A stretch of DNA of 64,000 nucleotides from Mycobacterium syngnathidarum (lineage in GTDB: Bacteria; Actinomycetota; Actinomycetes; Mycobacteriales; Mycobacteriaceae): positions 1 to 64,000 of the forward strand of contig NZ_MLCL01000052.1 of NCBI RefSeq assembly GCF_001942625.1, read 5' to 3'. This document shows, piece after piece, positions 48,059 to 57,622 of the stretch; positions within the stretch are counted from its first letter, which is position 1, and the number at the start of each line of letters is the position of its first letter. A model generated the notes under the pieces. It was given only the letters and a program-made list of their open reading frames with translations, did not search any database and was not told the DNA's origin. Position numbers and translations under genes: made by a program.

Positions 48059-49345
48059 TTGCTGCTCGCTACGACAGCTCCGTTGACCGAGTCTGACCTT
48101 CCCGACGTGTTCAGCTCGGTCGAGTCCGAGGTCCGCAGCTATTGCCGCAGCTGGCCCACCGTCATGAACCGTGCGGCCGGCTGCTGGGTGACCGATACGG
48201 CGGGCCGTACCTACATCGACTTCTTCGCCGGGGCGGGTGCGCTGAACTACGGCCACAACAACCCCGCGCTGAAGGAGCCGTTGCTCGAATACCTGGCCTC
48301 CGACGGGATCGTCCACTCGCTGGACATGGCCACTGCGGCCAAGCAGAAGTTCCTGGAGACCTTCGAACAGCTGATCCTGCGCCCGCGCGGGCTGGACTAC
48401 AAGGTCCAGTTCCCCGGCCCCACCGGCGCGAACTCGGTGGAATCGGCCCTCAAGCTGGCCCGCAAGGTGACCGGCCGCGAGTCGGTTATCAGCTTTACCA
48501 ACGCATTTCACGGCATGACGCTGGGTGCGTTGTCCGTGACCGGCAACTCGATGAAGCGAGCCGGGGCGGGCATCCCGCTGGTGCACGCCACCCCGATGCC
48601 GTACGACAACTATTTCGGCGGGGTCACCGAGGACTTCCAGTGGTTCGAGCGCGTGCTCGACGATTCGGGCAGCGGGTTGAACCGGCCCGCCGCGGTGATC
48701 GTCGAAACCGTCCAGGGTGAGGGCGGTCTGAACGTCGCGCGGATCGAATGGCTGCGTGCACTGGCCGAGTTGTGCCGTAAACGCGACATCTTGCTGATCG
48801 TCGACGACGTCCAGATGGGGTGTGGCAGGACCGGGCCGTTCTTCAGCTTCGAGGCGGCCGGCATCGTGCCCGATATCGTCACGATATCGAAGTCGGTCAG
48901 CGGCTACGGCCTGCCGATGGCGCTTACGCTGTTCCGCCGCGACCTCGACGTGTGGACACCGGGGGAGCACAACGGAACCTTCCGTGGCCACAACCCGGCG
49001 TTCGTCACCGCCACTGCGGCGCTCGAGACGTACTGGCAGAACGACGAATTCAGTGCCGAGACGGTGGCGAAGTCTGAGCTGACGCGGGGCCGCCTCGACG
49101 AGATCGCGGCCGCTCACGACGGCGTGACCGCTCGTGGCCGCGGGTTGGCCCAGGGCCTCAAGTTCGACCAGACGGAACTGGCCGGGCAGGTGTGCCGGGC
49201 GGCGTTCGACCGTGGTGCCCTGATGGAGACCAGCGGACCTTCCGACGAAGTGGTCAAACTGCTACCGCCGCTGACGGCTTCGTCCGCCGAGTTGTCCGAG
49301 GGGCTCGACATTCTTGCCGAGTCTGTCGCCGTCACGCTGGCCTGA
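48059..49345 (+). CDS. ectB: EctB, diaminobutyrate-2-oxoglutarate transaminase
   Basis: This 428-residue class III PLP aminotransferase converts aspartate semialdehyde to 2,4-diaminobutyrate with glutamate as amino donor, the first ectoine step. Motifs are FPGPTGANSVESALKLARK, FTNAFHGMTLGALSVTGN, LIVDDVQMGCGRTG, and the Schiff-base lysine in VTISKSVSGYGLPMAL. It starts with a TTG after GGAAGGA. The EctB-specific N-terminal SVESEVRSYCRSWPTVM is present. Confidence 0.94.
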   Translation: MLLATTAPLTESDLPDVFSSVESEVRSYCRSWPTVMNRAAGCWVTDTAGRTYIDFFAGAGALNYGHNNPALKEPLLEYLASDGIVHSLDMATAAKQKFLETFEQLILRPRGLDYKVQFPGPTGANSVESALKLARKVTGRESVISFTNAFHGMTLGALSVTGNSMKRAGAGIPLVHATPMPYDNYFGGVTEDFQWFERVLDDSGSGLNRPAAVIVETVQGEGGLNVARIEWLRALAELCRKRDILLIVDDVQMGCGRTGPFFSFEAAGIVPDIVTISKSVSGYGLPMALTLFRRDLDVWTPGEHNGTFRGHNPAFVTATAALETYWQNDEFSAETVAKSELTRGRLDEIAAAHDGVTARGRGLAQGLKFDQTELAGQVCRAAFDRGALMETSGPSDEVVKLLPPLTASSAELSEGLDILAESVAVTLA

Positions 49346-49358
49346 GGGAGGCATTGAC

Positions 49359-49751
49359 ATGATTGTTCGCACCACTGCCGAGATCACCGGGACCGACCGT
49401 GATGTGGCCGATGCCACCTGGCGCTCCAAGCGCATCATCCTGGCCGGCGACGGCGTCGGTTTCTCGTTCCACGAGACCACCATCGAGGCCGGTTCGGTCA
49501 ACGAGTTCCACTACCAGCACCACGTCGAGGCGGTGTGGGTGATCGAGGGCACCGGCACGCTGACCGATCTGGAGACGGGGCAGCAGTATCCGCTGGCCGA
49601 CGGAACCATGTATCTGCTCAACAACCACGACCGCCACCGCGTCACGTGCGATGAACAGCTCCGGATGTTGTGTGTCTTCAACCCGCCGGTTACCGGGCGG
49701 GAGGTGCATGACGAGAACGGCGTTTACCCGGCGCCGCAGTCGGTCGCATGA
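49359..49751 (+). CDS. ectC: EctC, L-ectoine synthase
   Basis: This 130-residue cupin enzyme closes the ring of N-gamma-acetyl-diaminobutyrate to ectoine. The cupin motifs are EFHYQHHVEAVWVIEGTGTLTDLETG and GTMYLLNNHDRHRVTC, with the iron-binding Glu, Tyr and His positions visible. The family N-terminus MIVRTTAEITGTDRDV confirms the ATG at 49359, preceded by GAGGGAGG. Its stop overlaps the ectD start (ATGA). Confidence 0.95.
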   Translation: MIVRTTAEITGTDRDVADATWRSKRIILAGDGVGFSFHETTIEAGSVNEFHYQHHVEAVWVIEGTGTLTDLETGQQYPLADGTMYLLNNHDRHRVTCDEQLRMLCVFNPPVTGREVHDENGVYPAPQSVA

Positions 49752-50668
49752 CGGCACAGCAGGACACCGAACTATCGGTGATGAGTGCAGTGACCGAGGA
49801 TCGGTACCCGACGCGGCTGGAGCATGCGATCGAGCCGATACCGCGCCACGAGCCGGTGGTGTGGGGCAGCGTGGCCGATGGCCCGCTGAGTCAGCCCCAT
49901 CTCGACGGCTTCTCCGAGTACGGCTATCTCGTTGCGCCCGAGACGGTATCGGATGATTGGCTGCCGCCGCTGCGGCACGAACTCGACCGGATCGCAGCGG
50001 ATCTCGACACTGATGATCCGCGGGTGATCCGTGAGCCCGGCGGCGGCACGATCCGGTCCATCTTCGAACCGCATCTGTTGAGCGACCTGGTGGCCAAGGT
50101 GGTCCGGCTGGACACGGTATTGCCGGTCGCGCGTCAGTTGCTCGGCGGTGATGTGTACATCCACCAGGCGCGGATCAACCTCATGCCGGGGTTCACCGGG
50201 ACCGGGTTCTACTGGCATTCGGACTTCGAGACCTGGCATGCCGAGGACGGAATGCCGGCGATCCGTGCCGTCTCGTGCTCGATCGCGCTTACCGAGAACT
50301 ATCCGTACAACGGGTCGCTGATGGTGATCCCGGGGTCGCATCGCACGTTCTATCCGTGCGTCGGTGCCACGCCTGAGGACAATCACGACACCTCTCTGGT
50401 GGCGCAGAACATCGGCGTGCCGGATGAGACGACCCTGACCAAGGCCGTCGACGAGCACGACATCCACCAGTTCACCGGCCCGCCCGGAACCGCACTGTGG
50501 TTCGACGCGAATCTGCTGCACGGCTCGGGGTCCAACATCACACCCCTGCCGAGGTCGAATGTCTTCCTGGTGTTCAACTCGGTGGACAACGCGCTGACCG
50601 AGCCGTTCGCCGCCCCGAAGCCTCGGCCGGAATACCTGGCGGCTCGGAGTACAGACGCCGTCACCTAG
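49748..50668 (+). CDS. ectD: EctD, ectoine 5-hydroxylase
   Basis: This 306-residue Fe(II)/2-oxoglutarate dioxygenase hydroxylates ectoine to 5-hydroxyectoine. The iron triad is visible as the HxD in FYWHSDFETWHAEDGMP (about 157 and 159) and the histidine in ANLLHGSGSN (about 258). The ectoine signature VYIHQARINLMPGFTGTGF is intact. Four-base overlap with ectC. The next gene is dop, nine bases away, so ectABCD may read through into dop. Confidence 0.94.
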   Translation: MTAQQDTELSVMSAVTEDRYPTRLEHAIEPIPRHEPVVWGSVADGPLSQPHLDGFSEYGYLVAPETVSDDWLPPLRHELDRIAADLDTDDPRVIREPGGGTIRSIFEPHLLSDLVAKVVRLDTVLPVARQLLGGDVYIHQARINLMPGFTGTGFYWHSDFETWHAEDGMPAIRAVSCSIALTENYPYNGSLMVIPGSHRTFYPCVGATPEDNHDTSLVAQNIGVPDETTLTKAVDEHDIHQFTGPPGTALWFDANLLHGSGSNITPLPRSNVFLVFNSVDNALTEPFAAPKPRPEYLAARSTDAVT

Positions 50669-50677
50669 GCTGGCCCC

Positions 50678-52186
50678 ATGCAACGGATTATCGGAACAGA
50701 GGTCGAATACGGCATCTCATCGCCGTCCGATCCGACCGCCAATCCGATCCTGACCTCGACTCAGGCGGTGCTGGCATATGCGGCGGCCGCCGGCATCCAG
50801 CGCGGCAAGCGCACCCGGTGGGACTACGAGGTCGAAAGCCCGCTGCGCGACGCCCGCGGCTTCGACTTGTCGCGGGCGTCCGGACCGGCCCCGATCGTCG
50901 ATGCCGACGAGGTGGGCGCGGCCAACATGATCCTCACCAACGGTGCCCGGTTGTATGTGGACCATGCGCACCCGGAGTACTCGGCACCCGAGTGCACCGA
51001 TCCGATGGATGCGGTCATCTGGGACAAGGCCGGTGAGCGGGTGATGGAGGCCGCGGCTCGCCACGTCGCAAGCGTGCCCGGCGCGGTCAAACTGCAGTTG
51101 TACAAGAACAACGTGGACGGCAAGGGAGCCTCCTACGGGTCGCACGAGAACTACCTGATGAGCCGGCAGACGCCGTTCTCCGCGGTGATCGCCGGGTTCA
51201 CGCCGTTCCTGGTGTCCCGGCAGGTGGTGACCGGCTCGGGCCGCGTCGGCATCGGACCCTCCGGCGACGACCCCGGCTTCCAGTTGTCCCAGCGGGCCGA
51301 CTACATCGAGGTCGAGGTCGGCCTGGAGACCACGCTCAAACGCGGCATCATCAACACCCGTGACGAGCCACATGCCGATGCTGACAAGTACCGGCGGCTG
51401 CACGTCATCATCGGTGATGCCAACCTGGCGGAGACGTCGACCTATCTCAAGGTGGGCACCAGCTCGCTGGTGCTCGACCTGATCGAAGAGGGCCCGCAGT
51501 TCGGGCTCGATCTGTCCGATCTGGCGCTGGCCCGTCCGGTGCACGCGGTGCACGTGATCAGCCGCGATCCGTCGCTGCGCGCGACGGTGGCGCTGGCCGA
51601 CGGTCGCGAGATGACCGCCCTGGCGCTGCAGCGGGTGTACCTGGAGCGGGTGGCCAAACTGGTCGACATCAAGGACGCGGATCCGCGGGCCTCGCATGTC
51701 GTCGAGACCTGGGCACACGTGCTCGACCTGCTCGAACGCGATCCGATGGAATGTGCCGAGATTCTGGACTGGCCGGCCAAGCTGCGGTTGCTGGAGGGGT
51801 TCCGCCAGCGCGAGAACTTGGGCTGGCAGGCGCCGCGGCTGCACTTGGTCGATCTGCAGTACTCCGACGTGCGGCTGGACAAGGGCCTGTACAACCGGCT
51901 GGTCGCGCGAGGTTCGATGAAGCGCCTGGTCACCGAACAGCAGGTGATCGACGCGGTGGACAATCCGCCGACCGACACCCGCGCGTACTTCCGGGGCGAA
52001 TGCCTGCGCCGGTTCGGTTCGGACATCGCCGCGGCCAGCTGGGACTCGGTGATCTTCGACCTCGGCGGCGATTCGCTCGTTCGGATTCCGACGCTGGAGC
52101 CACTGCGTGGCAGCAAGGCGCACGTCGGCGCCCTGCTGGACTCGGTGGACAGCGCCGCCGAACTCGTCGAGCAACTCACGAACTGA
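50678..52186 (+). CDS. dop: Dop, deamidase of Pup and depupylase
   Basis: This 502-residue glutamine-synthetase-like enzyme deamidates the C-terminal Gln of Pup to Glu and also removes Pup from substrates. It begins [20 protein letters not shown], with the nucleotide/metal glutamates, then carries the Dop-specific loop absent from PafA (about 40-80, [25 protein letters not shown]), and [21 protein letters not shown]. It continues to [22 protein letters not shown]. This genome's Pup ends in Gln, so Dop is needed before ligation. Confidence 0.96.
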   Translation: MQRIIGTEVEYGISSPSDPTANPILTSTQAVLAYAAAAGIQRGKRTRWDYEVESPLRDARGFDLSRASGPAPIVDADEVGAANMILTNGARLYVDHAHPEYSAPECTDPMDAVIWDKAGERVMEAAARHVASVPGAVKLQLYKNNVDGKGASYGSHENYLMSRQTPFSAVIAGFTPFLVSRQVVTGSGRVGIGPSGDDPGFQLSQRADYIEVEVGLETTLKRGIINTRDEPHADADKYRRLHVIIGDANLAETSTYLKVGTSSLVLDLIEEGPQFGLDLSDLALARPVHAVHVISRDPSLRATVALADGREMTALALQRVYLERVAKLVDIKDADPRASHVVETWAHVLDLLERDPMECAEILDWPAKLRLLEGFRQRENLGWQAPRLHLVDLQYSDVRLDKGLYNRLVARGSMKRLVTEQQVIDAVDNPPTDTRAYFRGECLRRFGSDIAAASWDSVIFDLGGDSLVRIPTLEPLRGSKAHVGALLDSVDSAAELVEQLTN

Positions 52187-52291
52187 CCATTTCCGGCGGT
52201 GAGCTATCCCGGGCAATCCGGGTGCCGACCGGTACTGTGGAAGGACCGGTTGGGCGGTTAGCCCTACCGATGACAATTGCAGGAGGCAGCG

Positions 52292-52486
52292 ATGGCTCAA
52301 GAGCAGACCAAGCGTGGCGGTGGCGGCGGCGAGGACGACGACCTCCCGGGTGCATCGGCCGCCGGCCAGGAGCGTCGCGAGAAGCTGGCCGAGGAGACTG
52401 ACGATCTGCTCGATGAGATCGACGACGTGCTGGAAGAGAACGCAGAAGACTTCGTGCGCGCATACGTTCAAAAGGGCGGCCAGTGA
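52292..52486 (+). CDS. pup: Pup, prokaryotic ubiquitin-like protein
   Basis: This 64-residue intrinsically disordered protein ends in GGQ, the tail that Dop deamidates to GGE for attachment to lysines by PafA. The acidic helix-forming part [32 protein letters not shown] binds the Mpa coiled coils. A Gly-rich N-terminal stretch opens the channel. A strong AGGAGG lies seven bases upstream of the ATG. Its stop overlaps the prcB GTG by four bases. Confidence 0.97.
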   Translation: MAQEQTKRGGGGGEDDDLPGASAAGQERREKLAEETDDLLDEIDDVLEENAEDFVRAYVQKGGQ

Positions 52487-53340
52487 CCTGGCGCGAAAAC
52501 TTGTCTCTGCCCCAACCCCTCTCCGGTACTCCCTCTGTAGCAATGGATCTGTCGTCCTTCTCTGAACTGCTGCGTCGACAGGCCCCCGAACTGTTGCCGG
52601 GTAACCGTGTCGCCGACGGCGCGATCAACCCGACCAACGCGGTGCCGCACGGAACGACCATCGTCGCGATCAAGTACCCCGGCGGCGTACTGATCGCCGG
52701 TGACCGCCGCGCTACCCAGGGCAACATGATCGCCGGTCGCGATGTGCAGAAGGTCTACATCACCGACGACTACACGGCGACCGGCATCGCGGGCACCGCT
52801 GCCATCGCGGTCGAGTTCGCTCGCCTATACGCGGTGGAACTCGAGCACTACGAGAAGCTCGAGGGTGTCGCCCTGACATTCGGCGGCAAGGTGAACCGGC
52901 TGGCGATCATGGTGCGCGGCAATCTCGGTGCGGCACTACAAGGTTTCGTGGCGCTCCCGTTGCTGGTGGGCTTCGATACCGACGCGCCCGACGCCGAGAA
53001 TGCGGGCCAGATCGTGTCGTTCGATGCCGCGGGCGGCTGGAACATCGAGGAGGAGGGTTACCAGTCGGTGGGCTCCGGCTCGATCTTCGCCAAGTCGTCG
53101 ATCAAGAAGCTCTATCCGCAAGTGGTGGATGTGGATTCCGCGCTTCGGGTGGCCGTCGAGTCGCTCTACGACGCAGCCGACGACGATTCGGCCACCGGTG
53201 GTCCCGATCTGGTGCGCGGCATCTATCCGACCGCGGTGACGATCGGTGCCGAGGGCGCCGAGGTGGTCACCGAGGAACGCATCGCCGAGCTGGCCCGCGA
53301 GGTCATCGCGCGCCGGACCCGGACGGGCGGTGAGGGGTAA
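52483..53340 (+). CDS. prcB: PrcB, 20S proteasome beta subunit
   Basis: This 285-residue N-terminal-nucleophile hydrolase has a 57-residue propeptide ending AVPHG, followed by the catalytic Thr58 ([21 protein letters not shown]). Asp and Lys of the active site are in GDRRAT and FGGKVNRL. It forms the two inner seven-membered rings. The propeptide is the same length as in M. tuberculosis. The GTG start overlaps the pup stop, coupling proteasome and tag synthesis. Confidence 0.97.
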   Translation: MTWRENLSLPQPLSGTPSVAMDLSSFSELLRRQAPELLPGNRVADGAINPTNAVPHGTTIVAIKYPGGVLIAGDRRATQGNMIAGRDVQKVYITDDYTATGIAGTAAIAVEFARLYAVELEHYEKLEGVALTFGGKVNRLAIMVRGNLGAALQGFVALPLLVGFDTDAPDAENAGQIVSFDAAGGWNIEEEGYQSVGSGSIFAKSSIKKLYPQVVDVDSALRVAVESLYDAADDDSATGGPDLVRGIYPTAVTIGAEGAEVVTEERIAELAREVIARRTRTGGEG

Positions 53341-54081
53341 ATGAGCTTCCCGTATTTCATCTCGCCCGAGCAGGCGATGCGTGAGCGTTCCGAACTGGCG
53401 CGCAAGGGCATTGCCCGCGGTCGCAGCGTGGTGGCGCTGGCCTATGACCGCGGCGTGCTGTTCGTGGCGGAGAACCCGTCGAGGTCGCTGCAGAAGGTCA
53501 GCGAGCTCTATGACCGGGTCGGTTTCGCTGCCGTCGGCCGGTTCAACGAGTTCGACAATCTGCGGCGCGGCGGTATCCAGTTCGCCGACACCCGCGGCTA
53601 CGCCTACGACCGCCGCGACGTTACCGGCCGTCAGCTGGCCAACGTGTACGCGCAGACGCTGGGCACGATCTTCACCGAGCAGGCCAAGCCCTACGAAGTT
53701 GAACTGTGTGTGGCCGAGGTGGCGCACTACGGCGAGACGAAAGCTCCGGAGCTGTACCGGATCACCTATGACGGGTCGATCGCCGACGAGCCTCATTTCG
53801 TGGTGATGGGCGGAACCACCGAGCCGATCATCACTGCATTGAACGAATCGTACGCGGAGAATGCCGACCTGGGCGCCGCGGTCAAGATCGCGATCGAGGC
53901 ACTGAGTGCGAGCGGCAACGGCTCCGAGCCGCGCATACTCGGACCCGCAACCCTCGAGGTCGCGGTTCTCGACGCCACGCGGCCGCGCCGCTGCTTCCGC
54001 CGGATCACCGGGGCAGCACTGGAAGCTCTTCTGCCTGAACCAGATTCGGCTTCAGATTCGGATTCCGAACCGGCTGAGTAG
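53341..54081 (+). CDS. prcA: PrcA, 20S proteasome alpha subunit
   Basis: This 246-residue subunit forms the outer rings and gate of the 20S core. The N-terminal gating octapeptide [23 protein letters not shown] is intact. The fold continues through [15 protein letters not shown] and [20 protein letters not shown], with an acidic disordered tail ([12 protein letters not shown]). Its ATG directly follows the prcB stop with no gap, so translation re-initiation should keep the subunits equal. Confidence 0.97.
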   Translation: MSFPYFISPEQAMRERSELARKGIARGRSVVALAYDRGVLFVAENPSRSLQKVSELYDRVGFAAVGRFNEFDNLRRGGIQFADTRGYAYDRRDVTGRQLANVYAQTLGTIFTEQAKPYEVELCVAEVAHYGETKAPELYRITYDGSIADEPHFVVMGGTTEPIITALNESYAENADLGAAVKIAIEALSASGNGSEPRILGPATLEVAVLDATRPRRCFRRITGAALEALLPEPDSASDSDSEPAE

Positions 54082-54086
54082 CCGCG

Positions 54087-54830
54087 ATGGTCGAGCCGGT
54101 CAGCCCCGTAGCGCCAGTGCTGACCGGCGCCAGGATTCTGCGCCAGAACTGGGTCGACCTGACTTTTCTGCACTGGCCGGTTGCCCCGGGCCGAATCGCG
54201 CACCTCTTTCCGGCCGGAACCGCCCCTGACACCTTCGACGGGGCAAGCTACGTCGGCGTGGTGGCCTTCCGGATGACGGGCACCGGCTTCGGCCATGGGC
54301 CCGGACTGCTCGGCAGTTTCCTGGAGACCAATGTGCGGTTGTACTCGGTCGATCGCACCGGGCGTCGCGGCGTCGTGTTCCTGAGCTTGGACACGCCGAG
54401 GGTCGATGTCGTGCTTGCGGCCCGTGCCGCGCTGGGAGTCCGCTATCGGTGGGCCCGGATGTCGTACCACCGGGCTGGGAACCGGCACGTCTACACGACG
54501 GCGGTGCGTTGGCCGCGAAGCCGGGCCCGTAGCCGCATCGAGGTGGAGGCTGGCGATCTTCTGACGCCGGGGCAGCTCGACCATTTTCTGACTGCGCGCT
54601 GGGGTTTACATGTCGCCCATGCCGGACGCACCTGGTACGTGCCCAACGAGCACCCGGCCTGGTCGTTACGGTCTGCAGAGCTGCTGGGGTTCGATGAGTC
54701 CGGACTGTTCGCCTCGGTCGGCCTCGACGGGCTGTGCGACGGGCCGCCTGCGCACGTCGCGTTCAGCGACGGCGTGCCTGCCCGGTTCGGGTGGCCGCTG
54801 CGGGTCGGCACGTCCAACCGATCCCGTTGA
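54087..54830 (+). CDS. DUF2071 (YqjF-like) protein
   Basis: This 247-residue protein begins ARILRQNWVDLTFLHWPVAPGRIAHLFPAG, the standard DUF2071 opening, then SYVGVVAFRMTG, SFLETNVRLYSVDRTGRRGVVFLSLD and RYRWARMSYHR. The fold is related to acetoacetate decarboxylase; the function is unknown. It follows prcA by five bases, so it may be read from the proteasome transcript, but no mechanistic link is known. Confidence 0.8.
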   Translation: MVEPVSPVAPVLTGARILRQNWVDLTFLHWPVAPGRIAHLFPAGTAPDTFDGASYVGVVAFRMTGTGFGHGPGLLGSFLETNVRLYSVDRTGRRGVVFLSLDTPRVDVVLAARAALGVRYRWARMSYHRAGNRHVYTTAVRWPRSRARSRIEVEAGDLLTPGQLDHFLTARWGLHVAHAGRTWYVPNEHPAWSLRSAELLGFDESGLFASVGLDGLCDGPPAHVAFSDGVPARFGWPLRVGTSNRSR

Positions 54831-54932
54831 CCACGGTTTCGGCGGTGCCGCCAACACCGGTGTCGGCGCAGCGAACCGGGTCGACCGCCGCCTCACGTCG
54901 TGCTTTACAACGGATGTCAGCTGGGTCACAAT

Positions 54933-54953
54933 AAAACGAACGCCATTCGTTTT
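54933..54953. promoter_or_regulatory. Operator-like inverted repeat before aguB
   Basis: AAAACGAA (54933-54940) and TTCGTTTT (54946-54953) form a perfect eight-base inverted repeat with a five-base spacer, directly abutting the AGGAGA ribosome-binding site. The size and A/T-rich ends are typical of TetR-family operators. It could alternatively form an mRNA hairpin next to the ribosome-binding site. Confidence 0.5.
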
Positions 54954-54965
54954 AGGAGACGACAG

Positions 54966-55961
54966 ATGATCACCCTGACTGCCGCCGCGCCTGAGTCGCT
55001 GTCCCGAAGCGCCGAGTCGACGCGTCCCCTTCTGCGGGTCGGGCTGGTGCAGCACCGGTGGCGGCCCGATGCGGGCGAACTGGTCAAGGTGCTGCGGAAC
55101 GGCATCGATCGCGCGGCCGGCGCCGGTGCCGCGCTCGTCTGCCTGGCGGAGATAACCCTGTTGCGGTACCCCGCGGACACCCCGGCCGCATCGAATCCCG
55201 GCGCATCGGCGGAGGATCTCACCGAAGGTCCGACCTTCGCCCTGGCCGCTGAGGCGGCCCGCGCCAACGGCGTCTTCGTACACGCCTCTCTGTACGAAAA
55301 GGCGCCGGCCGAAGACGGATTGGGCTTCAACACGGCAATCCTGGTGACCCCGTCGGGGGAGTTGGCCGGGCACACCCGCAAGCTGCACATCCCGATCTCG
55401 GCCGGCTACTACGAAGACACCTATTTCCGTCCGGGTCCCGGACCGTCCACCGGCGAGGCCGCCCCCTATCCGGTGTACAACCCGGAGGGTCTTGGTGCCC
55501 GCATCGGCCTGCCGACCTGCTGGGACGAATGGTTCCCGGAAGTGGCGCGCAGCTATTCACTCGGCGGTGCCGAGATTGTCGTCTACCCGACGGCCATCGG
55601 TTCGGAACCGGTGTTCCCGGCCTTCGACACCCAACCGCTGTGGCAGCACGTGATCGTCGCCAACGGCATCAGCAGCGGCCTGTTCATGGTGGTGCCCAAC
55701 CGCACCGGTGACGAGGGCAAGGTCAGCTTCTACGGCTCGTCGTTCATCTCCGACCCGTTCGGCCGGGTGCTGGTACAGGCTCCTCGTGACGAAGAAGCCG
55801 TGCTGGTCGCCGATCTGGATCTGGATCAGCGCCGGGACTGGCTGGAGCTGTTCCCGTTTCTGCTCACCCGGCGGCCGGACACCTACGCCGCGCTGACCGC
55901 GCCCGTCGACGCGGCGCATCCGTATGGGCTCGGCCACGAAGCCACGGCGGTAGTGAAATGA
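54966..55961 (+). CDS. aguB: N-carbamoylputrescine amidase / nitrilase-superfamily hydrolase
   Basis: This 331-residue nitrilase-fold enzyme has the Glu-Lys-Cys triad: LAEITLLRYP (Glu), HTRKLHIPISAGYYEDTYFRPG (Lys) and GLPTCWDEWFPEVARSYSLGGAEIV (Cys). The sequence around the lysine and cysteine is that of N-carbamoylputrescine amidases, which release putrescine, CO2 and ammonia. Its overlap (ATGA) with an agmatine deiminase gene supports the assignment. A TetR-like operator lies just upstream. Confidence 0.88.
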   Translation: MITLTAAAPESLSRSAESTRPLLRVGLVQHRWRPDAGELVKVLRNGIDRAAGAGAALVCLAEITLLRYPADTPAASNPGASAEDLTEGPTFALAAEAARANGVFVHASLYEKAPAEDGLGFNTAILVTPSGELAGHTRKLHIPISAGYYEDTYFRPGPGPSTGEAAPYPVYNPEGLGARIGLPTCWDEWFPEVARSYSLGGAEIVVYPTAIGSEPVFPAFDTQPLWQHVIVANGISSGLFMVVPNRTGDEGKVSFYGSSFISDPFGRVLVQAPRDEEAVLVADLDLDQRRDWLELFPFLLTRRPDTYAALTAPVDAAHPYGLGHEATAVVK

Positions 55962-56989
55962 CCACCTACCGGATGCCGGCCGAGAGTGCACCGCAGGATC
56001 GGGTGTGGATGGCGTTCCCGTCCGCAGGCTATTCGCTCGGCGACAGCGTGGCCGAACATCACGAAGCGCGCAGCACCTGGGCGGCAGTCGCGCACGCGGT
56101 GCTGGAGTTCGAGCCGGTGACGATGGTGGTGGACCCCGCCGAGATGGCCGCGGCCCGGCGCTACCTGTCCGCTGCTGTCGACATCGTCGAGGCGCCGCTG
56201 AACGACGCCTGGATGCGCGACATCGGTCCCACCTTCGTCCATACCGGGGACGGCTCGGTGGCTGCGGTGGACTGGGTGTTCAACGGTTGGGGGGCCCAGG
56301 ATTGGGCGCAGTGGGATCGGGACTCGAAAATCGGTGCCGCCGTGGCTGACTGGTCTGGCGTGCCGGTGGTCGATTCGCGCCTGGTGAATGAGGGCGGCGG
56401 AATCCAGGCCGACGGGCTGGGCACCGTCCTGCTCACCGAAACCGTGCAACTGGATCCCGGCCGCAACCCCGGATCCACCAAGGCCGATGTGGAAGCCGAG
56501 TTGGCCCGCACCATCGGTGCCGACCACGCGGTCTGGCTGCCGCGCGGGCTGACCCGCGACTCGCAGCGCTTCGGCACCCGTGGGCACGTCGACATCGTGG
56601 CGGCGATCCCCGCGCCCGGGCGGTTGATGCTGCATACGCAACGCGCGGCCTCACATCCGGATCACCTGGTGTGCAAGGAAATTCGGGCAGCGATTGAGCA
56701 GACGCACGATGTCGCCGGGCGGCCGTGGGAGATGGTGGAGCTACCCGCGCCCGACCAGTTGACCGATGCCGAAGGGTTCGTCGACTACAGCTACATCAAC
56801 CACCTGGTGGTCAACGGCGGGGTGATCGCCTGTGCGTTCGGCGATCCGAGGGACGCGGACGCAGTGGCGATACTGGCCGAACAATATCCGGGCCGCCGGG
56901 TCCTCAGCGTGGATGCCCGTCCGTTGTTCGAACGTGGCGGTGGCATTCACTGCATCACCCAGCATCAGCCTTCGCCCTTCCGGCGGTGA
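55958..56989 (+). CDS. aguA: Agmatine deiminase
   Basis: This 343-residue guanidino-group-modifying enzyme hydrolyses agmatine to N-carbamoylputrescine. It has the peptidyl-arginine-deiminase/agmatine-deiminase motifs NDAWMRDIGPTFV, WVFNGWG, NEGGGIQADG, GTRGHVDIVA (His), YINHLVVNGGVI, and the nucleophile cysteine in RGGGIHCITQHQP at the C-terminus. Together with aguB it forms a two-gene route from agmatine to putrescine. Confidence 0.92.
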   Translation: MTTYRMPAESAPQDRVWMAFPSAGYSLGDSVAEHHEARSTWAAVAHAVLEFEPVTMVVDPAEMAAARRYLSAAVDIVEAPLNDAWMRDIGPTFVHTGDGSVAAVDWVFNGWGAQDWAQWDRDSKIGAAVADWSGVPVVDSRLVNEGGGIQADGLGTVLLTETVQLDPGRNPGSTKADVEAELARTIGADHAVWLPRGLTRDSQRFGTRGHVDIVAAIPAPGRLMLHTQRAASHPDHLVCKEIRAAIEQTHDVAGRPWEMVELPAPDQLTDAEGFVDYSYINHLVVNGGVIACAFGDPRDADAVAILAEQYPGRRVLSVDARPLFERGGGIHCITQHQPSPFRR

Positions 56990-57015
56990 TCAGATTGCCG
57001 GCCCGCCGGCGGTGA

Positions 57016-57285
57016 TCAGACGGTGACGGCGCTGACGTCCGGCGTGTGTTCGCGCCGCCGGCCGACGTAGGTCAGCCACAGGCCCATGGCGGTCATCAGC
57101 AGGAAGAAGATGCGGGCAGCCATGGCCAGCTCGCGCAGCGCCACGAACCAACCGAACGGGGAGATGAGCGCCGCCGTGACGCGGTACCAGTACTGGTGGA
57201 ACACGATCACGATCAGACCCATCATCAGCATCACCGCGCGGGCTGTGGTCGCCGACGACAGCCTCGACGCAGTCGCCAGCTGCAT
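57016..57285 (-). CDS. Small two-helix membrane protein
   Basis: This 89-residue hypothetical protein has two or three hydrophobic helices ([56 protein letters not shown]) and a short polar tail. No family is recognised. The ATG at 57285 is chosen because the in-frame sequence further upstream is Pro/Arg-rich and not protein-like. It is convergent with aguA and divergent from pafA. Confidence 0.5.
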   Translation of the reverse strand: MQLATASRLSSATTARAVMLMMGLIVIVFHQYWYRVTAALISPFGWFVALRELAMAARIFFLLMTAMGLWLTYVGRRREHTPDVSAVTV

Positions 57286-57622
57286 GCCTATTTCGGGGCG
57301 TCGGCCGCCTGGAAGGCCGACAACCCGGAGATCGTGGCCGTCCCGGACCTGTGGCGGGACGAGAACGCGCCGTTCCGTCAGAAGCCGGCCAAGGAATCCA
57401 TGCGCACGCGGTCGCGCCGAGGGCGACGGATCCAGTGGTGTCGAGGCCGGCGGTCCGCGCGCAGCGGGTGGTCGGCGCATAGCCGGTCACCCCACGTCGG
57501 CCCGGCTCAGATCGGTGATGCCGGTACCGATCAGCCCGAGCATCTGCGATGTCCAGATTTTGCCGCACGGTCACCGCGCGCTTGTCCACCGTTGCGGTGA
57601 ACCACCCCGTAAGCTCGTTAGC
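57286..57622. other. Gap before pafA with a coding-like fragment
   Basis: In this 337-base region the rightward frame from about 57290 to 57405 reads [33 protein letters not shown] and PAKESM. It looks like a fragment of a real protein, but it has no start and runs into Arg-rich nonsense, so it may be a gene relic. I do not recognise the parent family. The final 60 bases before GTG 57623 should hold the pafA promoter. Confidence 0.3.
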
